Source of the DNA: Roseobacter sp.
Lineage (GTDB): Bacteria; Pseudomonadota; Alphaproteobacteria; Rhodobacterales; Rhodobacteraceae
Length of the DNA stretch: 12,035 nucleotides
Reading direction: 5' to 3'
Assembly (NCBI GenBank): GCA_024636425.1
Contig: JAGXHB010000287.1
Location: forward strand, 1 to 12,035
Part shown: positions 1-7,800 of the stretch, in pieces
Position numbering within the stretch: position 1 is the stretch's first letter
Layout of the letters: every line of letters starts with the position of its first letter
The notes under the pieces: generated by a model
Database searches by the model: none
What the model saw: only the letters and a program-made list of their open reading frames with translations
Told to the model about the DNA's origin: nothing
Translations under genes and position numbers: made by a program

Positions 1-1
1 C

Positions 2-238
2 GACAACACGGTGCCGATGATGACGGGCTGGGGTCCGCATGGCCCTATCGAAATGGGCGGCATGTTCTCCGTCGTGAAGGTCCGTGAGGGTATCGATGCG
101 GACGATTACGAAGATCCCGGCTGGTACGAAAACCCGCCCGGCGAACAGGCCTACGAGTGGACGGGCGAGTTGCCGGAGTTTGCCTCCAACAACAGCCCCA
201 AGACGATCCTGACACCGAAAACAACCTCAAAGGGCTGA
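2..238 (+). CDS. Multicopper oxidase, C-terminal end (partial, 5' end outside window)
   Basis: The reading frame is open from the window edge and ends at TGA 236-238, giving about 78 residues. It starts D-N-T-V-P-M-M-T-G-W-G-P-H-G-P and continues with an E-M-G-G-M-F-x-V-V-K-V-R block, then an acidic, Pro/Tyr/Trp-rich tail. This matches the last strand and tail of periplasmic multicopper oxidases of the copper-tolerance type (CopA of Pseudomonas, PcoA-like), which oxidise Cu(I) to the less toxic Cu(II). The catalytic His-Cys-His copper centres would lie upstream of the window, so activity cannot be judged. It is probably the upstream member of the plus-strand copper unit; the next gene begins 46 bp later. 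The family assignment rests on recognising the tail only. Confidence 0.75.
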   Translation, partial: DNTVPMMTGWGPHGPIEMGGMFSVVKVREGIDADDYEDPGWYENPPGEQAYEWTGELPEFASNNSPKTILTPKTTSKG

Positions 239-250
239 CCGGCCCTTTGA
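227..250 (+). other. Perfect 9-bp hairpin over the oxidase stop codon
   Basis: TCAAAGGGC (227-235) and GCCCTTTGA (242-250) are perfect inverted repeats around a 6-base loop that contains the TGA stop codon. No T-run follows (the next bases are ACACACCCC), so it is a poor intrinsic terminator. It may be a 3'-end-stabilising or attenuating structure between the oxidase gene and the cupredoxin gene. The stem is directly visible; the function is inference. Confidence 0.45.
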
Positions 251-284
251 ACACACCCCATCAACAAAACTACAGGAAAAAACT

Positions 285-1046
285 ATGAAGAACCTTCTAC
301 TGAAAACCGCAATTGCGTTCACTCTTTCTGCACCGGCATTTGCCGCTGGCAGCCACAGTGGTGGCCATGATGAAGCCAAGGTCGACAACCATGCTGCAGA
401 TCATGCGGCTATGATGCTGGTTGGCAAGCCCGGCACGGCGGAAGATGTTGACCGCACTGTGGACGTTATAATGCGCGAAACCGAAGACGGTCAGATGATC
501 TTTGAGCCCGCCAGCTTTGACATCAAACCTGGCGAAACCATCCGCTTCAAGGTCAAGAATGCCGGTGAACTGGAGCATGAGTTCGTTCTGGATACGATCG
601 AACAAAACGTCGTGCACAAGGCCCTGATGGCAAAAATGGACATGGAGCACGACGATCCGAATTCAATCCGTCTCGATGCTGGTGGTGAGGGTGAGGTCAT
701 CTGGACCTTCGCGAATGAAGGGACCTTTGAGTTCGCATGCCTGATGCCTGGCCACTACGAATCCGGCATGCACGGCCCGATTACCGTCTCTATGGAAATG
801 GCACCAGCCGACATGCAGATGGCTCAAGCTGACGTCGAATACAGCACCGGCAAGATCAAGAAGATCGACGCCAAGGCTGGCAAGGTCACAATTATCCATG
901 GCCCGCTCGCCAAGCTTGACATGCCCGCGATGACCATGGTTTTCCGTGCGGATGAAGAGATGATCGCGAAGATGTCCGAAGGTCAGGACATCGAGTTCGT
1001 CGCAGACCGCGTCAAAGGCAAGCTGACCGTCACTGAGATGAAGTGA
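285..1046 (+). CDS. Secreted cupredoxin fused to a CusF-like copper-binding domain
   Basis: This is a 253-residue periplasmic protein. Residues 1-20 form a Sec signal peptide (A-F-A-A at the cleavage region), followed by a His-rich stretch (about 24-40). Residues about 58-168 are a cupredoxin fold with a complete type-1 copper set: His98 (in E-H-E-F), Cys152, His157 and Met162 in A-C-L-M-P-G-H-Y-x-S-G-M. Residues about 187-252 are a CusF-type beta-barrel with His205, Met213, Met216 and Met218 in H-x8-M-P-A-M-T-M. In E. coli CusF the Met213 position is the copper-contacting Trp44, so this is a Met variant. The cupredoxin part resembles His-rich copper-tolerance cupredoxins such as CopI. The likely role is periplasmic Cu binding, possibly receiving Cu from or passing it to the oxidase or the RND pump. 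The start is supported by an AGGAAA purine stretch about 8 bases upstream and by the signal peptide. Confidence 0.9.
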   Translation: MKNLLLKTAIAFTLSAPAFAAGSHSGGHDEAKVDNHAADHAAMMLVGKPGTAEDVDRTVDVIMRETEDGQMIFEPASFDIKPGETIRFKVKNAGELEHEFVLDTIEQNVVHKALMAKMDMEHDDPNSIRLDAGGEGEVIWTFANEGTFEFACLMPGHYESGMHGPITVSMEMAPADMQMAQADVEYSTGKIKKIDAKAGKVTIIHGPLAKLDMPAMTMVFRADEEMIAKMSEGQDIEFVADRVKGKLTVTEMK

Positions 1047-1055
1047 TACCTACAG

Positions 1056-1091
1056 GAGGGGGCTTTGGCACATGCCGGGGCCCCTTCATTT
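1056..1091 (+). terminator. Candidate intergenic hairpin, partial terminator or attenuator
   Basis: GAGGGGGC (1056-1063) can pair with GCCCCTTC (1080-1087) with one G-U pair. The loop contains a small GGC-ACAT-GCC stem. A short ATTT follows at 1088-1091. The 104-bp spacer between the two cupredoxin genes is the longest gap of the plus-strand unit, so this may lower read-through or separate two transcripts. The T-run is weak, so strong termination is not supported. Confidence 0.35.
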
Positions 1092-1150
1092 CGACCCATA
1101 AATTGGGCGAGCAGACAAGCCCAAACAAAAAAAGCGTCGTGGAGCAGCCC

Positions 1151-1675
1151 ATGGAAAAGTTCACCAAAATTATTATTGTCAGTTTGGCAATTTTGGCATC
1201 CGGATCGGTTGCGCAGGCGGCAAATGCCCTTGGCAAACAGCCTCATACGCAGGCGTATGATCTTTCCGACCATCAATCGATAGGGAAACCCGGCGACGAG
1301 GCATCGGTGAAAGAGACGATAACAATATCGGTATCGGAATCCGCAACCGGTGGCATGGACTTTGAACCCAACGCGATCCCCATCGAACACGGAAGCGTTG
1401 TCCGGTTCATCATCAAGAACACGGGCTTGATCGATCATGAATTCTTTCTAGGCTCCTTCAAGGAGATCGAGGAACACCGGCAGTGGATGCGCGAGCATCC
1501 AAGTATGGAGCATGCCGACCCGAACGCCGTAAAGATCCCAAGCGGGCAGACTGCTGAACTCATTTGGGAGTTTTCGGAAATAACGAACCTCGAATTTGCC
1601 TGTCTCCTTCCCGGCCACCGCGAAGCCGGTATGTGGGGCGTGATCCTCGTCCACGACCACCTGACCAAGCGATAA
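1151..1675 (+). CDS. Secreted cupredoxin, paralogue of the preceding gene
   Basis: This is a 174-residue protein with a Sec signal peptide (residues 1-23, ending A-Q-A-A) and one cupredoxin domain. The type-1 copper ligands are His96 (D-H-E-F), Cys151, His156 and Met161 in A-C-L-L-P-G-H-R-x-A-G-M. It aligns with the upstream cupredoxin through the whole domain, including the insertion ending M-E-H-x-D-P-N between the first His and the Cys loop, but it lacks a CusF domain. The frame is open back to a GTG at 1043. ATG 1151 is preferred because it starts the signal peptide and has GGAG at 1141-1144, six bases upstream. The likely role is a periplasmic copper or electron carrier in copper defence; its partner is unknown (the cytochrome c three genes on, or the oxidase, are candidates). 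Confidence 0.88.
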   Translation: MEKFTKIIIVSLAILASGSVAQAANALGKQPHTQAYDLSDHQSIGKPGDEASVKETITISVSESATGGMDFEPNAIPIEHGSVVRFIIKNTGLIDHEFFLGSFKEIEEHRQWMREHPSMEHADPNAVKIPSGQTAELIWEFSEITNLEFACLLPGHREAGMWGVILVHDHLTKR

Positions 1676-1695
1676 ACAGGCAGGAGGGCTTTCTG

Positions 1696-3000
1696 ATGTC
1701 GCTCATGGACAGATATCATGTGCTCGTGCATGACGTTTCCTCCGTTTTCGGATACGTATACAACGACACGGCCCCGGACTGGATCCACCCGTTTATTCAC
1801 ATCATTCTGGTTTTGGGACCTGCGCTGCTGATTGGTGTCGGCACCTATCTGATCTCGTGCGGCGTTCTGAAATTATGGAGACAGGAGCGTGCGCCTTCGC
1901 TCCAGCCACAACCGATCCGGGGGCTGGATGCGAGTCTGTTCAGCACAGTGCTGCGCTATTCCAGAAAACAGCAGGCATTGATGATTGTGGTTAGTCTGAT
2001 CGCAATGCCCATCCTCTATCTGACGCTCGAATTGCCAAAGCAGATCGTAAACAACGCTTTGGACTCTGATCGCTTCCCCATTGCCGTTTTGGGACGCGAC
2101 CTGGACCAGGTCGTTTTTCTCATGCTGCTTTGTGGTCTTTATCTTCTGGCGATCATTCTGAACGGGCTAAATAAATATGGCCTTAACGTCTTCAAAGGGT
2201 ATGTCGCTGAGCGGTTTCTGCGGCGCTTCCGCCTGCTGGTCTATCGGCAATGGCGCAGCGATGCAGACTCCCGAAACCAGAGCGAAATCATCCCTATTCT
2301 CGCACAGGAAGTTGAGCCAATAGGTGGCTTTGCTGCAGATGTCCTTGCGCTACCAATCTTGCAAGGCGGTACGCTTCTGACGATCCTGTCTTTCATGTTC
2401 GTTCAGGACCCTGTGTTGGGTGCCGCCGCACTGACAGTGCTGCCAATTCAGCTCGTGCTGCTGCCCAAGCTACAACGCCGGGTCAACGCCCTTTCACGCA
2501 CCAGGATCAAGGAAGTCCGACAACTTGGCAGACAGCTCAGCGAGCAGTTGCGCGAACGGCAGATCAATCCGGCCGGGCTGCTGCCAGCGAGTGCAAGTTT
2601 TAGAAAGCTTGAGCGCGTGCGCAGGCAGATTTTCCGTCTGAAGTTCTTCATCAAGGCCCTAAACAATTTTCTGACCGCGCTAACACCATTCCTGTTCTAC
2701 TCGTTGGGGGGATATTTTGTCATCGAAGGGCGGATTACACTTGGCGCGCTTGTGGCCGTCCTGGCAGCGCACAAGGACTTCTCGGCACCGCTGAAAGAGC
2801 TCTTCAATTACTATCAGACGCTGGAAGACACGCGGATCCGGTATCAGGAAATCATGGCTTTTTTAAGCAAATCGATTCAGCCATTGGGGCATGCTCAGCC
2901 AGACAACACTGTGCCGGAACAGGTCGGCCAATTCGAGCGATCCAAGCAGAGATACCCAGCTTTGTCTTTGGTAGGGCAGGGGGCCATAGCAACATCATGA
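1696..3000 (+). CDS. ABC exporter-like membrane domain protein without an ATPase domain
   Basis: This is a 434-residue polytopic membrane protein. Hydrophobic segments are at about 35-57, 93-113, 137-157, 213-257 (a hairpin) and 322-360. The region from about 90 to 390 has the look of a type-1 ABC exporter transmembrane domain: a long amphipathic stretch V-L-P-K-L-Q-R-R-V-N-A-L-S-R-T-R-I-K-E-V after the central hairpin, then G-G-Y-F-V-I-E-G-R-I-T-L-G-A-L-V-A before the last coupling region. There is no Walker A, signature or Walker B motif. The protein ends about 45 residues after the last helix, where an exporter would normally enter its nucleotide-binding domain, and no separate ATPase gene is in the window. 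An extra N-terminal membrane segment (about 35-57) precedes the domain. The start is set by AGGAGG at 1682-1687, eight bases before ATG. The substrate is unknown; copper linkage is inferred from neighbours only. Confidence 0.7.
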   Translation: MSLMDRYHVLVHDVSSVFGYVYNDTAPDWIHPFIHIILVLGPALLIGVGTYLISCGVLKLWRQERAPSLQPQPIRGLDASLFSTVLRYSRKQQALMIVVSLIAMPILYLTLELPKQIVNNALDSDRFPIAVLGRDLDQVVFLMLLCGLYLLAIILNGLNKYGLNVFKGYVAERFLRRFRLLVYRQWRSDADSRNQSEIIPILAQEVEPIGGFAADVLALPILQGGTLLTILSFMFVQDPVLGAAALTVLPIQLVLLPKLQRRVNALSRTRIKEVRQLGRQLSEQLRERQINPAGLLPASASFRKLERVRRQIFRLKFFIKALNNFLTALTPFLFYSLGGYFVIEGRITLGALVAVLAAHKDFSAPLKELFNYYQTLEDTRIRYQEIMAFLSKSIQPLGHAQPDNTVPEQVGQFERSKQRYPALSLVGQGAIATS

Positions 3001-3005
3001 AGGAG
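3000..3005 (+). promoter_or_regulatory. Ribosome binding site that decides the cytochrome c start
   Basis: AAGGAG lies nine bases before ATG 3015. An alternative in-frame ATG at 2997 overlaps the previous stop codon as ATGA but has no Shine-Dalgarno site of its own and would put charged residues before the hydrophobic anchor. ATG 3015 is therefore preferred. Confidence 0.6.
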
Positions 3006-3014
3006 TTTGATGGG

Positions 3015-3455
3015 ATGAAATGGGCAGCGATATTCTTTGCTTTGATCGCCGTTGCTTCAGCAGGCTGGTACATCATGCAGCCGGATTACTCTCAAACAGG
3101 TACGCAGACGGATGAGGGCGTCGCGCTTCCCGCAGGCGCGCTTGTAACTGTCACGCTACCAGCAAGTTTTACAGAGCAAGAGCAAATCGGCGCAGGCGCT
3201 TATGATGCGATCTGTGCCGTGTGCCACGGCCTGAACGGGCAAGGCCGGGATGGCGTTGCTCCACCGCTTGTTCACAAGATTTACGAACCGAACCATCACG
3301 GCGACATGGCGTTTGTACTCGCGGCGCAAAATGGAGTGCGAGCGCATCATTGGAAATTTGGAAACATGCCAGCGGTTGAAGGAGTGACGCGATCAGATAT
3401 TCTTGATATCGTGTCCTACATTCGAGCATTGCAGCGTGCCAACGGGATAAATTGA
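3015..3455 (+). CDS. Membrane-anchored mono-haem cytochrome c
   Basis: This is a 146-residue protein with an uncleaved-looking N-terminal membrane segment (residues about 3-21) and a class I cytochrome c domain. The haem motif is C67-A-V-C70-H71, followed by G-L-N-G-Q-G-R-D-G and A-P-P-L. The distal haem ligand is probably Met118 in G-N-M-P-A. The C-terminal helix S-D-I-L-D-I-V-S-Y-I-R is typical of the family. It should face the periplasm and carry one electron. It follows the ABC-like gene by 14 bp, so the two are probably co-translated. Electron exchange with the cupredoxins or the multicopper oxidase is possible but not shown by the sequence. Confidence 0.9.
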   Translation: MKWAAIFFALIAVASAGWYIMQPDYSQTGTQTDEGVALPAGALVTVTLPASFTEQEQIGAGAYDAICAVCHGLNGQGRDGVAPPLVHKIYEPNHHGDMAFVLAAQNGVRAHHWKFGNMPAVEGVTRSDILDIVSYIRALQRANGIN

Positions 3456-3550
3456 GCCGTTTCGACGGACAAAAGGGTGGAATTGGTTCGCGGTCAACTA
3501 CCATTCTGTTCGCCGCGACATGGCGACAACTGTTGGGGAAAATTCTCTGT

Positions 3551-4792
3551 ATGAGTAAGTGTCTCGCTGCATCGATCCTGATCCTTGCTGCATTTTTCGG
3601 ATCTTTCAACGCAACCCATGCCGAGGAAACCGGCCTCTTTAGATTGACCGACCGCGCAGCACCGGTCGGCATCGGCGCCCGTGAACCATCACTTGCAACC
3701 TTGCCGGATGGCCGGATCATATTGAGCTGGACAGAAGAAAAAGGAGCCGAATCGGAAGTTCGCATGGCCATCCTCGATGGCAGTGAGTGGTCGGACGCTC
3801 GTACAATTCATAAATCCTCAAAGATTTACATCAACTGGGCCGATTTCCCGTCGGTGATGGCACTTTCCAATGGTACGCTGGCAGTACAATGGCTCGAACT
3901 CAATGGTACGAGCGATTACCAATACGACGTGAATATTGCTTTTTCCCTCGATGAGGGCAAAAGTTGGTCGGTCCCCCTTGTCCCCCATGATGACAGATCT
4001 CAACGCCAGCATGGGTTTGTTTCGTTGGTTCCCCATCAGTTTGGCGGATTGACGGCGCTGTGGCTGGATGGCCGGAAGTATGAAAGTCAGACAGAAGGCG
4101 ACAGTTTCGAGAATGCAATGCAGTTGCGTTCGCGGCAGATCAGCTCTGACGGAACGATGAAGCCAGAAAGCTTGTTGGATGTGCGCGCTTGCACTTGTTG
4201 CCAGACGTCGGCGGCGCGCACCGGCTCGGGCGACATCGTGGCCGTTTATCGCGACCGCACGGCGGGTGAAATCCGCGATATATCGGTTGTGCGGCACGCC
4301 GACGGGGAATGGACGCAGCCCGCCACGATCCATAACGACGGATGGGAGATCTCCGGATGCCCCGTAAATGGCCCAGCCGTTGATACGATGGACGACAAGG
4401 TGTCCGTTATCTGGTTCACTGCAGCTGAGAATAAACCGGAGGTTTATATCGCGTTTTCGGACGATGGCGGTGCGCAGTTTGACGAACCGCTCCGCATTGA
4501 CCTCGGCACAGCCGCTGGACGGGTGGATGTCCTGCAAATGCCGGATGGAAGCGCATTGGCGCTCTGGATTGAATATGTGGGCGGCGGTGAAGCGATCGTC
4601 ATGTGCCACATATCGCGAAGTACCGGATGCGCAGCGCCTCAGGCGCTCCATATCAATCGGGGCGGCGGATCGATCGGTTTTCCCCGAATGGCGCGCGGAG
4701 ACGCCGGTGCGTTTGTGGCCTGGACGCAGCCGACCGGCGGCGCGGATGGGGACACTACAATCCGCATGGTCGAAGTCGCGGTAATTCCATAG
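3551..4792 (+). CDS. Secreted sialidase-like (BNR/Asp-box) beta-propeller with CTCC motif
   Basis: This is a 413-residue exported protein. Residues 1-24 are a Sec signal peptide (A-T-H-A end). The rest is built of repeated beta-sheet blades, with two Asp-box motifs (S132-L-D-E-G-K-S-W139 and S303-D-D-G-G-A-Q-F310) and a G-A-R-E-P-S stretch (42-47) at the place where sialidases carry their Arg-x-Pro motif. Databases would probably call it exo-alpha-sialidase, but I do not see the full arginine triad and Tyr/Glu set, so true sialidase activity is doubtful. The cluster C214-T-C216-C217, plus Cys270, Cys352 and Cys360, could form disulfides or bind metal. The frame is open back to TTG 3452, which overlaps the cytochrome stop. 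ATG 3551 is preferred because it starts the signal peptide and has GGGGAA ten bases upstream. It is the last gene of the plus-strand unit. Confidence 0.8.
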   Translation: MSKCLAASILILAAFFGSFNATHAEETGLFRLTDRAAPVGIGAREPSLATLPDGRIILSWTEEKGAESEVRMAILDGSEWSDARTIHKSSKIYINWADFPSVMALSNGTLAVQWLELNGTSDYQYDVNIAFSLDEGKSWSVPLVPHDDRSQRQHGFVSLVPHQFGGLTALWLDGRKYESQTEGDSFENAMQLRSRQISSDGTMKPESLLDVRACTCCQTSAARTGSGDIVAVYRDRTAGEIRDISVVRHADGEWTQPATIHNDGWEISGCPVNGPAVDTMDDKVSVIWFTAAENKPEVYIAFSDDGGAQFDEPLRIDLGTAAGRVDVLQMPDGSALALWIEYVGGGEAIVMCHISRSTGCAAPQALHINRGGGSIGFPRMARGDAGAFVAWTQPTGGADGDTTIRMVEVAVIP

Positions 4793-4842
4793 GTTTCGAG
4801 CATACATCTCAATATCCTATTGCTTGCTTGACGCCGTTGCCC

Positions 4843-7800
4843 TTATTCCGCGGCCTGCCCGAGGGCCAAATCAGGCACTGTAACGGCTTGCTTCAGGCTC
4901 CACCCTTTGATGATGGCATAAACCGCCGGAATGACGATCAGGGTCAGCAAGGTTGACGACACCATTCCCCCGATCATGGGCACTGCGATGCGCTGCATGA
5001 TCTCTGACCCGGTGCCATGCGCCCAAAGGATCGGCATCAGGCCGGCCATGATTGCGACAACTGTCATCATCTTGGGGCGCACCCGGTCTACTGCACCCAC
5101 CATGATCGCGGCGTAGAGCTCGTCGCGGGTCAGGTCCCTGTCGCCCGCGCGGGCACGCGCTTCATTCAACGCCTGATCGAGATAGATCAACATGATCACT
5201 CCGGTTTCAGCCGCCACCCCGGCCAGCGCGATAAACCCGACGGCCACCGCAACCGACATGTTGAAGCCCATGAACCACATGAGCCAAATGCCACCGACCA
5301 GAGCGAAAGGCAGCGACAGCATCACGATCAAGGTTTCCGTCAGGCGGCGGAAGTTTAGGTAAAGCAGCAGAAAGATCAGCGCCAGCGTCAGCGGCACAAC
5401 AGTGGCCAGCCGCTGTTTCGCGCGTTCAAGGTATTCGAACTGACCGCTCCAGCCCAAAGAATAGCCGGGTGGCAGAGTGACGGAGGCCGCGACCGCCGCC
5501 TGAGCTTCTGCCACATAGCCGCCAAGATCGCGTCCGACGATATCGACAAAGATATATACGGCAAGCTGTCCGTTCTCGGTGCGGATCGACGTAGCTCCGC
5601 GGGTGCGTTCAATGGTGGCCACGTCCCCCAGCGGAATGGTGCCACCGCCCGGCAGTGCAACCTGAACCTCGCGCCCAATCGCCTCCGGATCAGACCGCAG
5701 TGTCGCCGGATAGCGCACTGCGACGTCGTAGCGCTCGCGCCCCTCGACAGTCTGCGTGATGGCCTTGGCCCCCAACGCCATGCCGATTACCTCTTGCACA
5801 TCCTGCACCGACAGACCGTAGCGGCCAAGCGCTGTACGGTCCGGGGTGATGTCGAGGTAATAGCCGCCGATCACCCGTTCGGCATAGGCGCTGGTCGTTC
5901 CGGGCACCGTTCGTACCACGGCTTCGACCTCACGGGCGACCTTTTCCATCTCGGTCAGGCTGGTGCCGAAGACCTTGATCCCCACAGGCGTGCGGATGCC
6001 GGTGGACAGCATGTCGATGCGCGCCCGGATCGGCATCGTCCAGGCGTTCGATACGCCGGGAAATTGCAGAGCGGCATCCATTTCCTGCCGCAGGCTTTCG
6101 GTCGTCACACCGGGCCGCCATTCGTCTTCCGGGCGGAGCTGGATGATCGTCTCAAACATCTCGGTCGGCGCGGGATCGGTCGCGGTCAGGGCGCGGCCCG
6201 CCTTGCCGAAGACGGTCAGGACCTCGGGAAAGGTCTTGATGATGCGGTCTTGCGTCTGCATCAACTCTGCGGCCTTGGTGACTGACAGACCGGGCAAAGT
6301 GGTCGGCATATACATCAGCGTGCCCTCGTTCAGGACGGGCATGAACTCTGACCCCAACCGCCGCGCGGGCCAGATAGTGACCACCAGTGCGGCGAGAGCC
6401 ACGATGATCGTGAGACTTTTGGCCTTCAGCACGGCGCGGATGATTGGGCGGTAAACGGCGATGAGTGCCCGGTTCACCGGATTCCTGTGTTCAGGGATGA
6501 TCCGGCCGCGCACGAAGACCACCATCAGCGCAGGCACCAGCGTCACCGACAAGAACGCCGCCGCCGCCATCGAAAACGTCTTGGTATAGGCCAGCGGGCC
6601 GAACATGCGTCCCTCCTGTCCTTCCAGTGCAAAGATCGGCAGGAACGATACGGTGATGATCAGCAGGCTGAAGAACAGTGCCGGGCCGACCTCGCTTGCG
6701 GCTTCGATCAGCACCTCGATGCGGGGCTTATCGGGGGCAGCACGTTCCAGATGCTTGTGCGCGTTCTCGATCATCACGATGGCGGCGTCGATCATCGCGC
6801 CGATGGCGATGGCAATGCCGCCGAGGCTCATGATATTGGCCCCGATCCCGAGGAATTTCATCGCGGTGAACGCCATCAGCAGCCCCACCGGGAGCATGAT
6901 GATAGCCACAAGAGCAGAGCGAACGTGCAGCAGAAAAATGATCGTGACCCCGGCCACAACGAGACTTTCTTCGAGAAGCGTCGTTTTCAGCGTCTCGATT
7001 GCCGACAGGATCAGGTTGGAGCGGTCATAGACTGGCACGATGTCGACGCCGTCCGGCAGACTTTGAGCAACCACGTCCAGTTCCGCTTTGGCGTTTTCGA
7101 TCACATCCAGTGCATTGGCACCCACCCGTTGCAGCACGATGCCACTGGCGACCTCGCCCTCACCGTTCAACTCGGCGATGCCGCGGCGTTCATTGGGGAC
7201 GATTTCGACCCGCGCGACATCTTTCAGGTTGATCGGCACCCCGCCGATACTGCGCAGGGTGATGTTGCCGATATCCTCGGTTCCCGCCAGATAGCCCCGC
7301 CCGCGCACCATGAATTCGAACTCGGACAGCTCCACCGTGCGCCCGCCAGTGTCCATGTTGCTTTCGGAGATGGCTTTGCCGATGTCGGACAGCGTGATCC
7401 CCTGCGCCCGCATCCGCACCGGATCCACAGTGACCGAGTATTGTTTGACGAAGCCGCCGACGCTGGCCACTTCGGACACGCCCTCGGCGCGGCTTGCACC
7501 AAAGCGGACGACCCAATCCTGCAACGACCGCAATTCCGCCAGTGACAGATTTTCCCCGGTGATCGCGTATTGGTAAACCCATCCTACCCCAGTCGCATCG
7601 GGACCGAGCGTGGGCGTCACGCCGTCCGGCAGGCGGGCTGCTGCCGCGTTCAGGTATTCAAGCACCCTGCTGCGCGCCCAGTAGGGGTCCACCCCATCTT
7701 CGAAGATAATGTAGACAAAGGAAATGCCGAAGAACGAAAACCCGCGCACGACGCGGGATCGCGGCACCGTCAGCATCGCCGAAGTCAGCGGATAGGTGAC

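Noticed and set aside
1103..1124. TTGGGC/GCCCAA inverted repeat as a terminator
   Set aside because: The six-base stem has a ten-base loop and is followed by A-rich, not T-rich, sequence on the transcribed strand.
3452..3550. TTG start at 3452 for the propeller gene, overlapping the cytochrome stop
   Set aside because: It would place 33 extra residues before a good signal peptide; ATG 3551 with GGGGAA upstream fits better, although coupling by overlap cannot be excluded.
3818..4807. 329-residue open frame on the minus strand
   Set aside because: It lies fully antisense to the propeller gene, which has a signal peptide and Asp-boxes; the antisense protein is Arg/His-rich with no recognisable domain.
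4793..4842. Terminator between the convergent propeller and cusA genes
   Set aside because: No GC-rich stem followed by a T-run could be found on either strand in these 50 bases.
6487..7545. 352-residue open frame on the plus strand
   Set aside because: It is antisense to well-conserved cusA and rich in His/Gln/Asp/Arg, typical of a shadow frame in GC-rich DNA.
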